Positions 17,496-28,014 are shown, numbered from the stretch's first letter. The stretch is 64,000 bases of DNA from Thermohalobaculum sp963822985 (GCA_963822985.1 CAWGJU010000006.1:62001-126000), one strand, 5' to 3'. Notes: generated from the letters alone by a model not told the origin. Numbers and translations: made by a program.

Positions 17496-17528
17496 GTCAT
17501 CCCCGCTTGCGCTTTTCGCGGGGATGAC
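17496..17528. repeat. REP-like palindrome (GTCATCCCCGC family)
   Basis: GTCATCCCCGC and GCGGGGATGAC form a perfect 11-bp inverted repeat around an 11-base loop. Related units occur at 19675-19740 and 55577-55598, all intergenic. Such GTCATxCCxGC palindromes are common dispersed repeats in alphaproteobacteria. Confidence 0.65.
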
Positions 17529-17657
17529 CGCGCTCGAACACTCGACCGAGGCAGTCTTGGCGTGGGCTACCGATTAGCCCCGGTCTCGAGGCGCTCGAGT
17601 TGACGGCGGACCCGTCGTCGCCTCGTGCTTTCCGACTTGGAGGCGCCGGGGGTCGCG

Positions 17658-18782
17658 TCAGCCGGAGTCCTGCCCCGGAACCTGCTTCTGCGGGGCAGGC
17701 TCGGGCGAGGGCGCCGCGTCGCCCTGTCCCCGCTCGACCGCCTGCGCCGCGCGCTCAAGATCGCGCGGCCGCAGCGGCGGCGCGGACTGCCGCGCGGCGA
17801 CGCTCGGATCGAGGCACAGCGCCGCCATGATCGGCCGGTGATCCGACTGGAAGTCGCGCAGCGCGCCAAAGGCGGCCAGGCTGAACTCGTCGCCAGCCAG
17901 CACGTGGTCGAGCGGCCAGGTCAGAACCAGCGAGCCCGCCTTGAAGGTCGGCACCCAGCCGCGACCGATCCGCGGCTCGAGCAACTCGCCGACCCGTGCG
18001 GCGTGCCGCATCACGCTCGACCAGGGCGTCGCGTTCATGTCGCCCGCCATCACCGAGGGCGCCCCGTCATCGCGGATCGCCAGGGCGGCGGCCAGGATCT
18101 GACCGTCCCGCTCGGCGCTCGATTGCCCCTTCTCGGGCGGCCGCGGATGGACGCCGTAGAAGCGCACGACGTCGCCCGAGGGTAGGCGCATGCCAGTGAA
18201 GATCGAGGGGTCGCGCGACCCGGTCAGGAAATGCACCTGGGGGTCGATCAACGGATAGCGCGAGAGAAGATGAATCCCGAAATAGTTTTTCGTCACGTGC
18301 TGGGCCGCATAGGGGTACTCGTCCGAGAGCGCCTTCAAATGTTCGTCCCACCATTCGTCGGTCTCCTGAAACAGGATCACGTCCGGGTCGGCTTCCTGCA
18401 GGATCGCGAACAACTTCTTATCGTTCTCGTTGGTCATCAGCACGTTGACCGCGACGACGCGCAGCTGTCGCTCGGCCGGGCAGTCGCCGCCGGAAACGAT
18501 CCGACGATCGTGAAGGTCGGTGTACGGCCAGAGCTCCCAGCACTGGACGGCGATGCCGACGAGGGCGAGCGCCGAGGCGGCGAGCGAAAGGACCCGGAAT
18601 CGTCCGGGCAGGAGCAGCAGCAAGACCAGCAGCAGCGCCAGCGCGGCCAATAGTTGGACGCGCGGATAGGTTGCCATCCGCACCCACCAGGCATTCGCGC
18701 CGAAATAGGGCAGCACGCTCAGCACGAAGCCGACGAGCACGAGCAGCGCCAGTCCGCGGACGATCCATCTCATACGGGCCAC
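17658..18782 (-). CDS. Membrane-anchored endonuclease/exonuclease/phosphatase-family protein
   Basis: A 374-residue protein with three hydrophobic segments in the first 90 residues (LALLVLVGFVLSVLPYFGA, LLAALALLLVLLLLL, AASALALVGIAVQ) and a DNase-I-like EEP domain beyond. Catalytic blocks are VVAVNVLMTNEN, VILFQETDEWW (metal Glu), GDMNATPW and FQSDHRPI. The domain should lie in the periplasm. Relatives hydrolyse phosphodiesters or phosphoesters of varied substrates, so the substrate is unknown. The tail is proline-rich. Divergent genes are separated by repeats on both sides; no operon is evident. Confidence 0.85.
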   Translation of the reverse strand: MARMRWIVRGLALLVLVGFVLSVLPYFGANAWWVRMATYPRVQLLAALALLLVLLLLLPGRFRVLSLAASALALVGIAVQCWELWPYTDLHDRRIVSGGDCPAERQLRVVAVNVLMTNENDKKLFAILQEADPDVILFQETDEWWDEHLKALSDEYPYAAQHVTKNYFGIHLLSRYPLIDPQVHFLTGSRDPSIFTGMRLPSGDVVRFYGVHPRPPEKGQSSAERDGQILAAALAIRDDGAPSVMAGDMNATPWSSVMRHAARVGELLEPRIGRGWVPTFKAGSLVLTWPLDHVLAGDEFSLAAFGALRDFQSDHRPIMAALCLDPSVAARQSAPPLRPRDLERAAQAVERGQGDAAPSPEPAPQKQVPGQDSG

Positions 18783-19059
18783 CTCATGGAAACCACCTCA
18801 TTCGGGCCACCCATGCAGCGCATCCGGGCCGGTGGCGTGGCCCAACCGCCGGACCGGTTGGTCGTACAGCTCGGATGTCTCGTTTCCGCCCAACCGCCAT
18901 TGACATGGTAATCCGACGCCCGGCCATGGGTTCCGCTGCCGATGCTCGGCCATTCCCGTCAATGCGGCGCCCGCGTACAATCAGACACCCCGATTTGGCC
19001 GAGACGCTCTTTCTGGAAGCGCAGATCCGCCAGACTTGCCAGCCGCGTCCGAAGGGGCG

Positions 19060-19629
19060 TCAGCCCTCCTCGTCGCGCGGCTGCGTCAGCACGCGGGTCA
19101 GCCGCTCGCGCCGCACCGGCACGAACCCCAGCTTCTGGTAAAGCCCGAGCGCGCGCGGATGATCGAGCGTGTTGGTGTTAACCGTCATCTTTTCCACGCC
19201 TGGCCGTTCCCACCCGGCCTGGATCGCCGTCGCCAGCAGCCAGTGGCCGAGCCCGCGCCCGATCGCCTGCGGCACCAGGCCGAAATAGGCCAGGTCCACC
19301 ACCCCTGCCCGCCGCCCGTTCAGCCGGCCGTCCAGCACGAAGAACCCGCCCGGCCAGCCGTCGAGAAGCATGGTGTAGAGCGTGATTTGCGGATCCTGCA
19401 CGAATGCCTGCGCCTCGGCCTTCGGCCGCGCCAGCCAGTCGTTCCATTCGTACTCGGCGCCGACGGCGCGATAAAGGTAAAGGAAATAGTCGGCTGGCGG
19501 CGACTTCGCCGCCAGCAGCGCCGCCTGCTGGCCTACGGGCAGCGGCGGCACCGGCTTGCGCGGCCGCTCGGTCATCTCCAGCCAGGTGACGACGCAGTCG
19601 ACCTCGTCGCCGGGACGCAGCCGCCGCAT
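19060..19629 (-). CDS. GNAT-family N-acetyltransferase
   Basis: A 189-residue protein. The acetyl-CoA-binding motif A is visible in VDLAYFGLVPQAIGRGLGHW (a Q-x-x-G-x-G-like loop) and motif B in NTNTLDHPRALGLYQKLGFV. An N-terminal aromatic-rich stretch (PPADYFLYLYRAVGAEYEWN) resembles a subset of alphaproteobacterial GNATs. The acceptor is not inferable. It is a monocistronic-looking gene between a non-coding gap and a REP-like element. Confidence 0.82.
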   Translation of the reverse strand: MRRLRPGDEVDCVVTWLEMTERPRKPVPPLPVGQQAALLAAKSPPADYFLYLYRAVGAEYEWNDWLARPKAEAQAFVQDPQITLYTMLLDGWPGGFFVLDGRLNGRRAGVVDLAYFGLVPQAIGRGLGHWLLATAIQAGWERPGVEKMTVNTNTLDHPRALGLYQKLGFVPVRRERLTRVLTQPRDEEG

Positions 19630-19674
19630 CGCCTAGCGTGCCTGCCGATCAGGCCACCCAATCCGCCGCGGCCA

Positions 19675-19740
19675 GTCATCTCCGCGAAAGCAGGACCTCA
19701 GTTGCCGCTTGTTGCCGATCCCCGCTTTCGCAGGGATGAC
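19675..19740. repeat. REP-like palindrome, extended form
   Basis: GTCATCTCCGCGAAAGCAGG (19675) is the inverted partner of CCCGCTTTCGCAGGGATGAC (ending 19740) with three mismatches, around a 26-base loop. It is the same family as the palindrome at 17496. Confidence 0.6.
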
Positions 19741-19779
19741 GTCTGACGGGCAGTGGGATCGCCTCGTTCTGGCCATGCG

Positions 19780-20631
19780 TCATCCCGTCTCGACTGCCAG
19801 GTCGGGATAGGCGCCCCATTCGACCCAGCTGCCGTCATAGACGGCGTTGCGCGTGTGGCCGAGCCGCGCCAGCGCCAGGCTGACGATCGCCGCCGTCACG
19901 CCCGAGCCGCAGCTGGTGACGACCGGCTTGCCCAGGTCGACGCCCGCCGCGTCGAAGATGGCGCGCAGCTCGTCCGGCGACTTCATCGTCTGGTCGTCGT
20001 TCAACAGCTCGCGGAAATGGACGTTGATCGCCCCCGGCATATGGCCCGCGCGCAGGCCTTGGCGGGGCTCGGCCTCCTCGCCGCGGAACCGGCCGGGGCT
20101 GCGGGCGTCGACGATCTGCTCGTCGCGCAGCTTCACGGCCCGCGCCACCTGCGTCACGTCGCGCACCAGCGCGGCGTTGCGCCGCCCGGTGAAATGGCGC
20201 TCGCGCGGGTCCGGCACCTCGCCCGTCACCTGTCGCCCCTCGGCCAGCCATTTCGGCAGGCCGCCGTCCAGCACGGCGACGTCCATGTGGCCGAAGACCC
20301 GGAACATCCACCAGACGCGCGCCGCCGAGTAGATGCCCTGCTGATCGTAGACCACCACCCGGTGGCCGTCGCCGACGCCCATGCGGCGCACGCGCGCCAC
20401 GAACTTCTCCATCGGCGGCAGCATGTGCGGCAGCGGCGAGTGGTCGTCGGCGATCTCGTCGATGTCGAAGAAGCGCGCGCCGGGAATGTGCTGCTCGAGA
20501 TAGAGCGCATGGCCGTCGCGCCCGTCCGTCGGCAGGTACATCGAGGCGTCGAGGATGCGCACATCGGGCGCCTCCAGCCGCTCGCCCAGCCAGGCCGTCG
20601 ACACCAGCAGCGTCGGATCGCTTTCCTCCAT
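19780..20631 (-). CDS. sseA: 3-mercaptopyruvate/thiosulfate sulfurtransferase
   Basis: Two rhodanese domains in tandem. The inactive N-terminal domain has VRILDASMYLPTDGRDGHAL and FFDIDEIADDHSPLPHMLPP; the active C-terminal domain has the CGSGVTA loop with the persulfide-carrying Cys, the form characteristic of mercaptopyruvate sulfurtransferases. I take the ATG at 20631 (GGGGGTG upstream); an ATG at 20643 is possible. Length (283 aa) is standard. It moves sulfur from 3-mercaptopyruvate to thiol acceptors in the cytoplasm. It is divergent from the PCu(A)C gene with a short shared upstream region. Confidence 0.88.
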   Translation of the reverse strand: MEESDPTLLVSTAWLGERLEAPDVRILDASMYLPTDGRDGHALYLEQHIPGARFFDIDEIADDHSPLPHMLPPMEKFVARVRRMGVGDGHRVVVYDQQGIYSAARVWWMFRVFGHMDVAVLDGGLPKWLAEGRQVTGEVPDPRERHFTGRRNAALVRDVTQVARAVKLRDEQIVDARSPGRFRGEEAEPRQGLRAGHMPGAINVHFRELLNDDQTMKSPDELRAIFDAAGVDLGKPVVTSCGSGVTAAIVSLALARLGHTRNAVYDGSWVEWGAYPDLAVETG

Positions 20632-20771
20632 CGGCACCCCCATTTCCACCGGACTTGCGTACGGCGAAGGAAAGCTGGAATCAACGCTCCCGCGCCGGCG
20701 GTTCCGGATTCGCGCCTCCTCGGGCGGCCGGAACCGATGCGCAGGCAAGCTCGGACGGATGTGAGGTGAGG

Positions 20772-21301
20772 ATGAGACCGATTTCGACCCTGGCGCTGGT
20801 CGCCGGCCTGCTGCTGCCGCTGACCTCGGTCGCGCAGCAGAGCGCAGGAGCCCGCCGGCACCGGCGCGCATCAGATGCACGTCGTGCCGCGACGCAAGGC
20901 GGAAACCGGCGCGCGACGGCCGGCGATCTGACCATCTCGGGCGCGGTGGCGCGCGCCTCGATCGGCAACGCGCCGACCTCGGCCGTCTACATGACGATCA
21001 CGACGGCCGGCGCGCCGGACCGGCTGGTCGGCGTGCAAAGCCCCGCCGCGCAGGCGGTGGAGCTGCACGCCTCGCTGCAGGAGGGCGGCGTCAGCAAGAT
21101 GCAGCCCATCGACGGCATCCCGGTCGACCGCCGACGCGCCGGCCATGCTCGAGCCCGGCGGCTACCACGTCATGCTGATCGGCCTGCGAGAAGCCGCTCG
21201 ACGACGGCGCGACCGTGCCGCTGACGCTGATCTTCGAGAAGGCGGGCGAGGTGACCATCGACGTGCCCGTCTCGAAAGACATCGCCGGCCACATGCACTG
21301 A
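20772..21301 (+). CDS. PCu(A)C copper chaperone (frameshifted)
   Basis: A periplasmic Cu(I) chaperone that delivers copper to cytochrome c oxidase. A signal peptide (MRPISTLALVAGLLLPLTSV) follows a GAGGTGAGG site. The copper ligands are in ELHASLQEGGVSKM (His, Met) and EPGGYHVMLIGL (His, Met), the H-x-n-M-x-n-H-x-M arrangement. Frameshifts near 21130 and 21187 divide it into three frames; the last gives PLTLIFEKAGEVTIDVPVSK and ends at 21301. Length about 176 residues. No sco or cox gene adjoins it. Confidence 0.8.
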
Positions 21302-21352
21302 GACCACCACTGAGACCGCTCGCCCGGCGCGGGCGCGCGTCCGGGCGGCCGC

Positions 21353-22279
21353 CTATCTGGTCGCCGCCTGGCGCTCGCGCTGGGCCAGCGCGATGCCGCC
21401 GATCACCGCGACCATCGCCAGCGCATGATAGGCGGCGAAGGCCTGGCCCAGCAGCCCGACCGCCAGCGCCGCGGCGAAGACCGGCACCAGGTTGGTGAAG
21501 ATGCCCGGCCCGGCCCGGCCCGATCAGGTCGACGCCGCGCAGAAAGAAGAGCTGGGCGATGCAGGATGGGAAAAGCGCGACATAGGCGACGATCAGCCAG
21601 CCCTCGGCCGTGGGCAGCCGATAGCCGCGGTGAGAACGCCTCGGCCACCGCCGGGGGCACGGCGGCCAGCGCGGCGATCGGCGCCATGAGCGTGAAGAAG
21701 ACCACGCCAGGCACGGGCGGCCGGCCCGCCAGCATCACCGCATATCCCGAATAGAGCACGCAGGCGACCAGCATCAGCAGGTCGCCCGGGTTTACCTCGG
21801 TCTCCAGCACGGCCCAGGGCGAGCCCTGCGTCGCCACCAGCAGCACGCCGACCAGCGTCACGGCGACGCCGACGGCCTGCAGCCAGGTCACGCGCGAGCC
21901 GTGCATCAGGAAGGCGCCGAGCATGACGAAGACCGGCACCGCGCCCTGCAGGATGCCGATATTGACGGCGCTGGTCTGCAGCGAGGCGAAGTAGAAGAGG
22001 ATGTTGAACCCGGTGAAGCCCGCCACCGCCATCGCCGCGATGCGCCCGATGCGCGGCCGGATGACCGGCCAGTGCGCCGACCACCTGGCCGCCGAACAGC
22101 GGCCAGAGCAGCAGAGCCACGCCGACCCAGCGCGCCAGCACCAGCTGCAGGGGCGTGATCTCGCCCCTGGCCAACTGCCCGGCGATGGCGTTGCCCGCCC
22201 AGAACAGCGCCGTCAGCACCAGAAGCAGCGCCGGCCGCCGGTAGAGCTCGTCGAAGGCGGAGCGGACAGCGGCGGGCAT
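21353..22279 (-). CDS. EamA/DMT-family transporter (frameshifted)
   Basis: About 308 residues and ten hydrophobic segments in two EamA repeats once frameshifts are repaired (near 22070, 21620 and 21520). Segments include ALLLVLTALFWAGNAIAGQL, FTGFNILFYFASLQTSAVNI, VTLVGVLLVATQGSPWAVLE and the C-terminal AMVAVIGGIALAQRERQAAT. DMT proteins export metabolites such as amino acids or purines; the substrate cannot be read. It converges with the PCu(A)C gene and follows alaX on the same strand. Confidence 0.78.
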
Positions 22280-22396
22280 ACGACCTCGGGGTTCTTGGCG
22301 CGCCGGAGTACCAGACCGCGCGAGAGCGCGCGAGCACGGATGTGATCGGATCGAGACCCGGTGGAGGAGAAGCGCCGGCCCGCCGCCGCGCACCTA

Positions 22397-23116
22397 TCAT
22401 TCGATCAGGATCGACACCCGCCGGTTCTGCCGGCCCTTCTTCTCGATCTTGCCGATTGTCAGGCGGCCGATCTCGGCCGTCGCTGCGCACATGCGTGCCG
22501 CCGCAGGGCTGCAGGTCGATCGCCGGCTCGCCGTCCGCAGCCGATGCGCACCAGCCGCACGCGGCCCTGCCCCATCGGCGGCTTGCACGGCCATGGTCTT
22601 GACCATCTCGGGCCGGGCGGCGAGGTCCTCGTCGGTGATCCACTCCGTCGTCACCGGATGGTCGGCCGCGACCAGCGCGTTCAGCGCCGCCTCCAGCGCG
22701 TCGCGGTCCTCCGGCGGCTCGGCCATGTCGAAGTCGAGCCGGCCCTTGTCGGCGGCGATCTGCCCGCCCGTCACCGGCAGCGGGATGACGACCGAGAGCA
22801 GGTGCAGCCCGGTGTGCACGCGCATATGCCGGTGCCGCCGCTCCCAGTCGAGCCGGGCCGTCACCGCCGCGCCCGCCGGCCGGCAGCGCCGCGCCCTCGC
22901 CCGGCACATGGACGATGGCGCCGCCCTCGCCCTTGACCGCGCTGGCGACCGGCATCTCGCCACCCTCCCAGACGAGGCGCCCGTGTCGCCCGGCTGACCG
23001 CCGCCCGTCGGGTAGAAGACCGTGCGGTCGAGCACGACGCCGCCATCGGTCACCTCGACCACGCGGGCCGCGCACTCGCGCGCGTAAGGGTCGTCGCGGA
23101 ACAGCGGTTCGGTCAT
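22397..23116 (-). CDS. AlaX-type alanyl-tRNA editing protein (frameshifted)
   Basis: A trans-editing protein that hydrolyses mischarged Ser- or Gly-tRNA(Ala). Recognisable are DRTVFYPTGGGQPGD, the zinc motif RVHTGLHLLSVV (HxxxH) and, in a shifted frame, IDLQPCGGTHVRS carrying the second zinc pair, then KIEKKGRQNRRVSI. Length about 240 residues fits the short AlaX form without the alanyl-tRNA synthetase catalytic domain. At least three frameshifts between 22500 and 23000 interrupt it. Confidence 0.8.
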   Translation of the reverse strand: MTEPLFRDDPYARECAARVVEVTDGGVVLDRTVFYPTGGGQPGDTGASSGRVARCRSPARSRARAAPSSMCRARARRCRPAGAAVTARLDWERRHRHMRVHTGLHLLSVVIPLPVTGGQIAADKGRLDFDMAEPPEDRDALEAALNALVAADHPVTTEWITDEDLAARPEMVKTMAVQAADGAGPRAAGAHRLRTASRRSTCSPAAARMCAATAEIGRLTIGKIEKKGRQNRRVSILIE

Positions 23117-23215
23117 CGTTCGGTCCTTCCTGATGCCCACTTCCTGCCACCGGGCAGGCCCGCGGAGCAAGCGCGCATGCCGGCCAGTATATCGGGCGCC
23201 TCAGCCGGGGGCGCT

Positions 23216-24636
23216 TCAGCTCGGGGTGACGGGCGGCCTGACCTCGGGCGGCAGCGGGACAGCGATAGGGCGCCGCCGCCATGCGTCGGTCGTGCTCGGC
23301 CCTGGCCGCCTCGCGCAGCGCGCCATCGGCGATCGCCACCGCCGCCATCGTCCGCCATGACCTTGGCGGCGTGGACCATTCCCTTGTGCGCCGCCGGCAC
23401 CTTGCCCTGCGCCGTCGTCTGCCAGGTGTGGAAGGGCGTGCCGATGGCGCAGGTGGCGACGCGCGCCTGCACGGTCGGCACGGCCCAGCTGACATCGCCC
23501 AGATCGGTCGAGCCCTCGCCGCCCATGCGCGGCCGCTCGAGCGGCGCCACGAAGTCGCAGAGGGCCAAGTCCGGGTCGGTCGGCCGCCCGATGCGCCGGA
23601 AGGTCGCCTCGATGTCCGCCGGCGTCAGCGTCGCCCGGATGGCGCGGGCGAAGTCGCGGTCCGCCGCGTCGAAGGCGACCGGCCCCAGCCGCTCGAGCGC
23701 GCTTTGCATCGCCTCCTCCAGCGGGCGGTTGCCGACGAGGTTCGAGACGGCGCTGAAGGTGCGCGCCTCGACGCTCGTCTCGGTCATCAGCGCCGCGCCC
23801 TCGGCGATCTTGCGGACCCGCTCGACCAGCTGCGCCAGCCCGGCATTGTCGCGCGCCCGGATCAGGTGGCGGACGGTCGCATGGGCCTGCACGACGTTCG
23901 GCGCCGGGCCGCCGGCGTCGAGATAGGCGTAATGCACGCGCGCATCGTCCGGCATGTGCTCGCGCATATAGTTGACGCCGACGCTCATCAGCTCGCAGGC
24001 GTCGAGCGCGCTGCGGCCGAGCTCGGGCGCGCCCGCGGCATGCGCGGCGCGCCCGGTGAAGGTGAAGTCGATCCGCGTGTTGGCCAGCGACCGGGCGTCG
24101 TCGACGCCCGTCCAGCTGGCGGGGTGCCAGCTGATCGCGATGTCGACATCGTCGAAGAGCCCGTCGCGCACCATGTAGGTCTTGGCCGCGCCCGCCCTCC
24201 TCGGCCGGGCAGCCGTAATAGCGCACGCGGCCGGGCAGCCCCGCCTCGGCCAGCCAGTCCTTGACGGCGGTCGCCGCCAGCAGCGCCGCCGCGCCCAGCA
24301 GGTTGTGGCCGCAGCCATGCCCCGCGCCGCCCGCCTCGACCGGGCCGGTGCTCGGCGACGCCCGGCTGCCTGGCTCAGGCCCGGCAGCGCGTCGTATTCG
24401 CCGAGGATGGCGATGACGGGCCCGCCCTCGCCCGCCTCGCCCGTGACGGCGGTCGGGATGCCGGCGACGTCGCGCGTGACACGGAAGCCCTGCGCCTCGA
24501 GCGCGGCGGCGTGCTCGGCCACCGCCCGGTGCTCGGCATAGAGCAGTTCCGGCGCGTCGAAGACGCGGTCGGCCAGCGCGATGAACTCGGCCTTCCTGTC
24601 CTCGACCTTCTCCCAGACCGGCGCGCTGTTGCGCAT
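23216..24636 (-). CDS. M20-family amidohydrolase (AbgB-like, frameshifted)
   Basis: About 470 residues from an ATG at 24636 preceded by GGAGAGG. Blocks are VIAILGEYDALPGLSQ, a Cys-Gly-His-Asn metal motif in a shifted frame near 24310, an EEGGAAKTYMVRDGLFDDVD region, ISWHPASWTGVDDARSLANT, and a dimerisation domain with FTFTGRAAHAAGAPELGRSA. These fit aminobenzoyl-glutamate hydrolase/IAA-amino-acid hydrolase relatives that cut amide-linked amino acids with two zinc ions. Frameshifts near 24360-24190 and 23240. It lies downstream of the GMC oxidoreductase on the same strand. Confidence 0.82.
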
Positions 24637-24720
24637 CGTTGCCTCTCCTCTGCTCCGACGCAGCGCCCGCATGCCACGGAGTGCGGCCGCGATTGCCATC
24701 CGCAGGGCGATGGAAGCGGT

Positions 24721-26310
24721 TCAGGCGAGGACCAGCTCCGCCGCCTTCTCGCCGATCATCAGCGTCGGCGCGTTGGTATTGGCCGAGGTGACCTTCGGCA
24801 TCACCGACGCATCCGCGACATAGAGGCCCTCGACGCCGTGCACGGCGAGCCCCGGGCTAACGACCGCGCGCGCGTCCGTGCCCATGCGGCAGGTGCCCAC
24901 GGGGTGGTAGACGGTCGAGCCGGTGCGGCAGATGCCGTCGAGGATCTGCTCGTCCGTGCGCACCTCCGGGCCCAGCATCACCTCCGCCTCGGCCAGGTCG
25001 CGGAAGGGCGCCGCGGCGTGGATCTCGCGCGCGATCTTCACGCCCTCGACCATCACCTTCCGGTCGCGCTCGTGGCTGAGGTAGTTGGGCCGGATGCAGG
25101 CCGGCTCGGCCGGGTCGGCCGAGCGGATCTCGAGCGTGCCGCGCGAGTCCGGGTGGCACTGCCAGATCACCGTGGTGAAGCCCGACCAGGCGTGCAGCGG
25201 CGATCCCGGGGCATCGAGCGACAGCGGCATGGCGAGGAGCTGGATGTCCGGCCGGCCGCCCTCCGCGTGGCTGGTCGCCACCGCCCCGCCGATCTGCCCG
25301 GCGCCGACCGTCAGCGGCCCCTTGGACGAGAGCAGCCATTCCATCGTCATCCGCGCCAGCTTCAGGGGGTTGCGCACCTCGTCGTTCAGCGAGATCGGGC
25401 GCTTCAGCCGGACGACGAGGCGCACCTGGTAGTGGTCCTGCAGGTTCTGGCCGACGCCGGCCGCGTCATGCACCACCGGGATGCCGTGCCGCCGCAGCAG
25501 CTCGGCCGGGCCGACACCCGAGAGCTGCAGCAGCTGCGGCGACTGCAGGGCGCCTGCGCTCAGCACGATCCGGCCGGCATGCGCGCTCTGCGCGCCCTGC
25601 TTGTCGCGCCAGCTGATGCCCACCGCGCGCGTGCCCTGGAAGACGACCTTATCGACCAGCGCGCCCGTCACGACCGTCAGGTTCGGCCGCGACCGGGCCG
25701 GGCGCAGATAGGCGCGCGCGGCACTCGACCGCCAGCGGCCGTCGAGCGTCAGGTTGTACTTGCCGACGCCCTCCGTCGTCTCGGCGTTGAAGTCGGGGTT
25801 GCGCGGCAGCCCCCAGTTCTCGGCCGCCTCGATCCAGCGCTCGCAGGCCTCGTTCTGCACCCGCAGCGTGTCGACCTGGATGGGACCGAGCCCGCCGCGC
25901 CACTGGTTCTCGCCGCCCTTCCAGCTCTCGAGCCGACGGAAATAGGGCAGCACCTCGCGGAACGACCAGCCGGTCGCGCCCATCGCCGCCCAGTCGTCGA
26001 AATCCTGGTGCTGGCCGCGGATGAAGATGAGGCCGTTGATCGAGCTCGACCCGCCCAGCATGCGGCCCCGCGGCCAGCGGATCGACCGCCCCGCCGTGCC
26101 CTCGCAAGGCTCGGTCTCGAAGACCCGCGAATAGCCCGCATCGTACATCAGCCGATAATAGCCGATCGGGACCCGGCTCCAGAACCGCGCATCCGTGCCC
26201 CCGGCCTCCAGCAGCAGGACCTTGCGCGCCGGATCCGCCGACAGCCGGTTGGCGAGCACGCAGCCGGCCGAGCCCGCGCCCACGATGATGAAATCGTACG
26301 TCTCGGGCAC
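24721..26310 (-). CDS. GMC-family FAD-dependent oxidoreductase (choline dehydrogenase-like)
   Basis: Intact, 529 residues. FAD fold at the N-terminus (FIIVGAGSAGCVLANRLSAD), the GMC signature 1 block GRMLGGSSSINGLIFIRGQH, signature 2 GALQSPQLLQLSGVGP, and the C-terminal active-site region STVYHPVGTCRMG (catalytic His) with VTSANTNAPTLMIGEKAAEL. The family oxidises alcohols such as choline, polyethylene glycol or long-chain alcohols. No betB or betI adjoins it, so a betaine role is not supported. It lies upstream of the M20 hydrolase and divergent from the P450. Confidence 0.92.
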   Translation of the reverse strand: MPETYDFIIVGAGSAGCVLANRLSADPARKVLLLEAGGTDARFWSRVPIGYYRLMYDAGYSRVFETEPCEGTAGRSIRWPRGRMLGGSSSINGLIFIRGQHQDFDDWAAMGATGWSFREVLPYFRRLESWKGGENQWRGGLGPIQVDTLRVQNEACERWIEAAENWGLPRNPDFNAETTEGVGKYNLTLDGRWRSSAARAYLRPARSRPNLTVVTGALVDKVVFQGTRAVGISWRDKQGAQSAHAGRIVLSAGALQSPQLLQLSGVGPAELLRRHGIPVVHDAAGVGQNLQDHYQVRLVVRLKRPISLNDEVRNPLKLARMTMEWLLSSKGPLTVGAGQIGGAVATSHAEGGRPDIQLLAMPLSLDAPGSPLHAWSGFTTVIWQCHPDSRGTLEIRSADPAEPACIRPNYLSHERDRKVMVEGVKIAREIHAAAPFRDLAEAEVMLGPEVRTDEQILDGICRTGSTVYHPVGTCRMGTDARAVVSPGLAVHGVEGLYVADASVMPKVTSANTNAPTLMIGEKAAELVLA

Positions 26311-26498
26311 CTTCCCCTCCCCGCTTTCGGCGCACCTTCCGGGGCGGCGCGCGGCCGGTCAAGCGCGTCGGTTTACAATAGGTCGAGAACCTGAAGCCCG
26401 ACCGTGTCCCCCGATCGGGTCCGCGGTGTGGCTCCTTCCCCCTGGGAAAAGACCGTATCGAGGACTCGCACCGATTGGCGCTCCCACGCCGGCAGCCT

Positions 26499-27874
26499 AT
26501 GTCCTGCACCATGAGCTTCATGCCCCCGCACATCCGCCCGCACACCGCGCCGCTGACCATGCTCCAGTCGCTGCAGGCGGCGCGGCGCAACGTGCTCGAG
26601 ATCATCCCGGCCATCTGCTATGTGCAGCCGATGCATCTCGGGGCGCATGGGCGCGCGCTGGCACATGGTGCAGGACCCGGTCGCGCTGAAGCGCATCTTC
26701 CTGGACAACGTCCAGGCCTATCCGAAGTCCGAGGTGATGAACCGGATGCTGCGGCCCGCCGTCGGCAACTCGCTCTTCACCTCGGAGGGCGCGCACTGGC
26801 GCTGGCAGCGCCGCGCGGTGGCGCCCGTCTTCGCCCAGCGCAACGTGGTCGCGCTGGCGCCGATGATGACCGGCACCGCCGAGCGCGCCGCCGAGCGGCT
26901 GGCGGCGCGGGCAGCGGCCCGCGCGAGATGGTCTCCGAGATGCTGTCGGCCACCTTCGACGTGATCTGCGAGGTGGCGCTCTCGGGCCGCGAGCATTTCG
27001 ACGCCGAGGTCTATGGCGCCGCCATCACCGGCTATTTCGAGACGGCGGGCAAGGCCTCGCTGCTCGACTTCCTGCAGGTGCCGAGCTGGGTGCCGCGCCC
27101 CGGCCTGGTGCTCGGCGCCCGGCATGCGCGCACCATGCACCGCATGGTCGCCGAGGCGATCGAGGCGCGACGCGACGGCGCCATGCGACCGGCAAGGCGG
27201 ACGACCTGCTCGACCACATGCTGCACGCCGAGGACGCCGAGACCGGGCCGCCGGCATGACGCCGGAAGAGCTGCTGCACAACATGCAGTTCTTCATCGTC
27301 GCCGGGCACGAGACGACGGCGCTGGCGCTCTCCTGGGCGCTGTACCTGCTGGCCGGCGAGCCGCGCTTCCAGGACCGCGCGCGCGACGAGGCGCGCGGCG
27401 TGCTCGGCGACCGGCGCCGCCGGCGCCGCGCGATCTCGACGCCATGCCCTATGTCCGCCAGGTGCTGGAGGAGGCGATGCGCCTCTACCCGCCGGTCGGC
27501 CTGCTGGCGCGCAACGTGGCCGAGCCCGACATCCTCGTCGGCCGCGAGGTGCTGCCGAACGACATCGTCTTTCTCGCCATCTACGCGCTGCACCGGCACG
27601 AGATGTGGTGGGACCGGCCGAACGCCTTCGACCCGGACAATTTCGCGCCCGGACCGGTGCGGGACCGGCACCGCTATCTCTATCTGCCCTTCGGCGCCGG
27701 CCCGCGCGTCTGCGTCGGCGCCAACTTCGCGATGATGCAGGCGCAGATCATCCTCTCGACGCTGCTCGCCCGCTATCGCTTCGACCTGGCCGGCAAGCCG
27801 CCGCCGGTGCCGACCATGAGCATGACCGTGCGGCCCGAGGGCGGCGTCTGGCTGACGGCGACGCCGCGCTGTGA
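26499..27874 (+). CDS. Cytochrome P450 (frameshifted)
   Basis: About 455 residues across at least four frames. Conserved P450 elements are all present: helix-I AGHETTALALSWALYLLAGE (oxygen-binding Thr), the ExxR motif EEAMRLYPPVG, and the haem loop LPFGAGPRVCVGANFA (FxxGxRxCxG with the proximal Cys). The N-terminal MLQSLQAARRNVLEIIPAIC segment and the WRWQRRAVAPVF block resemble the CYP102/CYP4-like fatty-acid or terpenoid hydroxylase group more than CYP101, but that is inference. No reductase or ferredoxin gene is near. Breaks lie near 26650, 26920, 27190, 27245 and 27410. Confidence 0.83.
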
Positions 27875-28014
27875 CAGCCGGCTGATATCCGGCCCGGAGC
27901 GCGACCTTACGGCGGCCGAGCCGAGGATCTCGCGCTTGGGAGATTCGCCGAGCTCTGCGGTAGGCACTGCGCGCCCATGTCCGACAAGGCCGTCAGCCAG
28001 ACCGGCCATGTCCG

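Larger units (their letters stand above)
17075..17657. other. Upstream region of nrdJ-2, no gene
   Basis: About 580 bases without a credible gene. It holds the nrdJ-2 ribosome-binding site, one NrdR-like box (17223-17236) and a repeat hairpin (17496-17528). I looked for a cobalamin riboswitch B12 box on the minus strand and did not see one. GC content falls somewhat around 17270-17400, consistent with a promoter. Confidence 0.5.

Noticed and set aside
24511..26394. 627-aa open frame on the plus strand
   Set aside because: Antisense shadow of the GMC oxidoreductase, which has all family motifs on the other strand.
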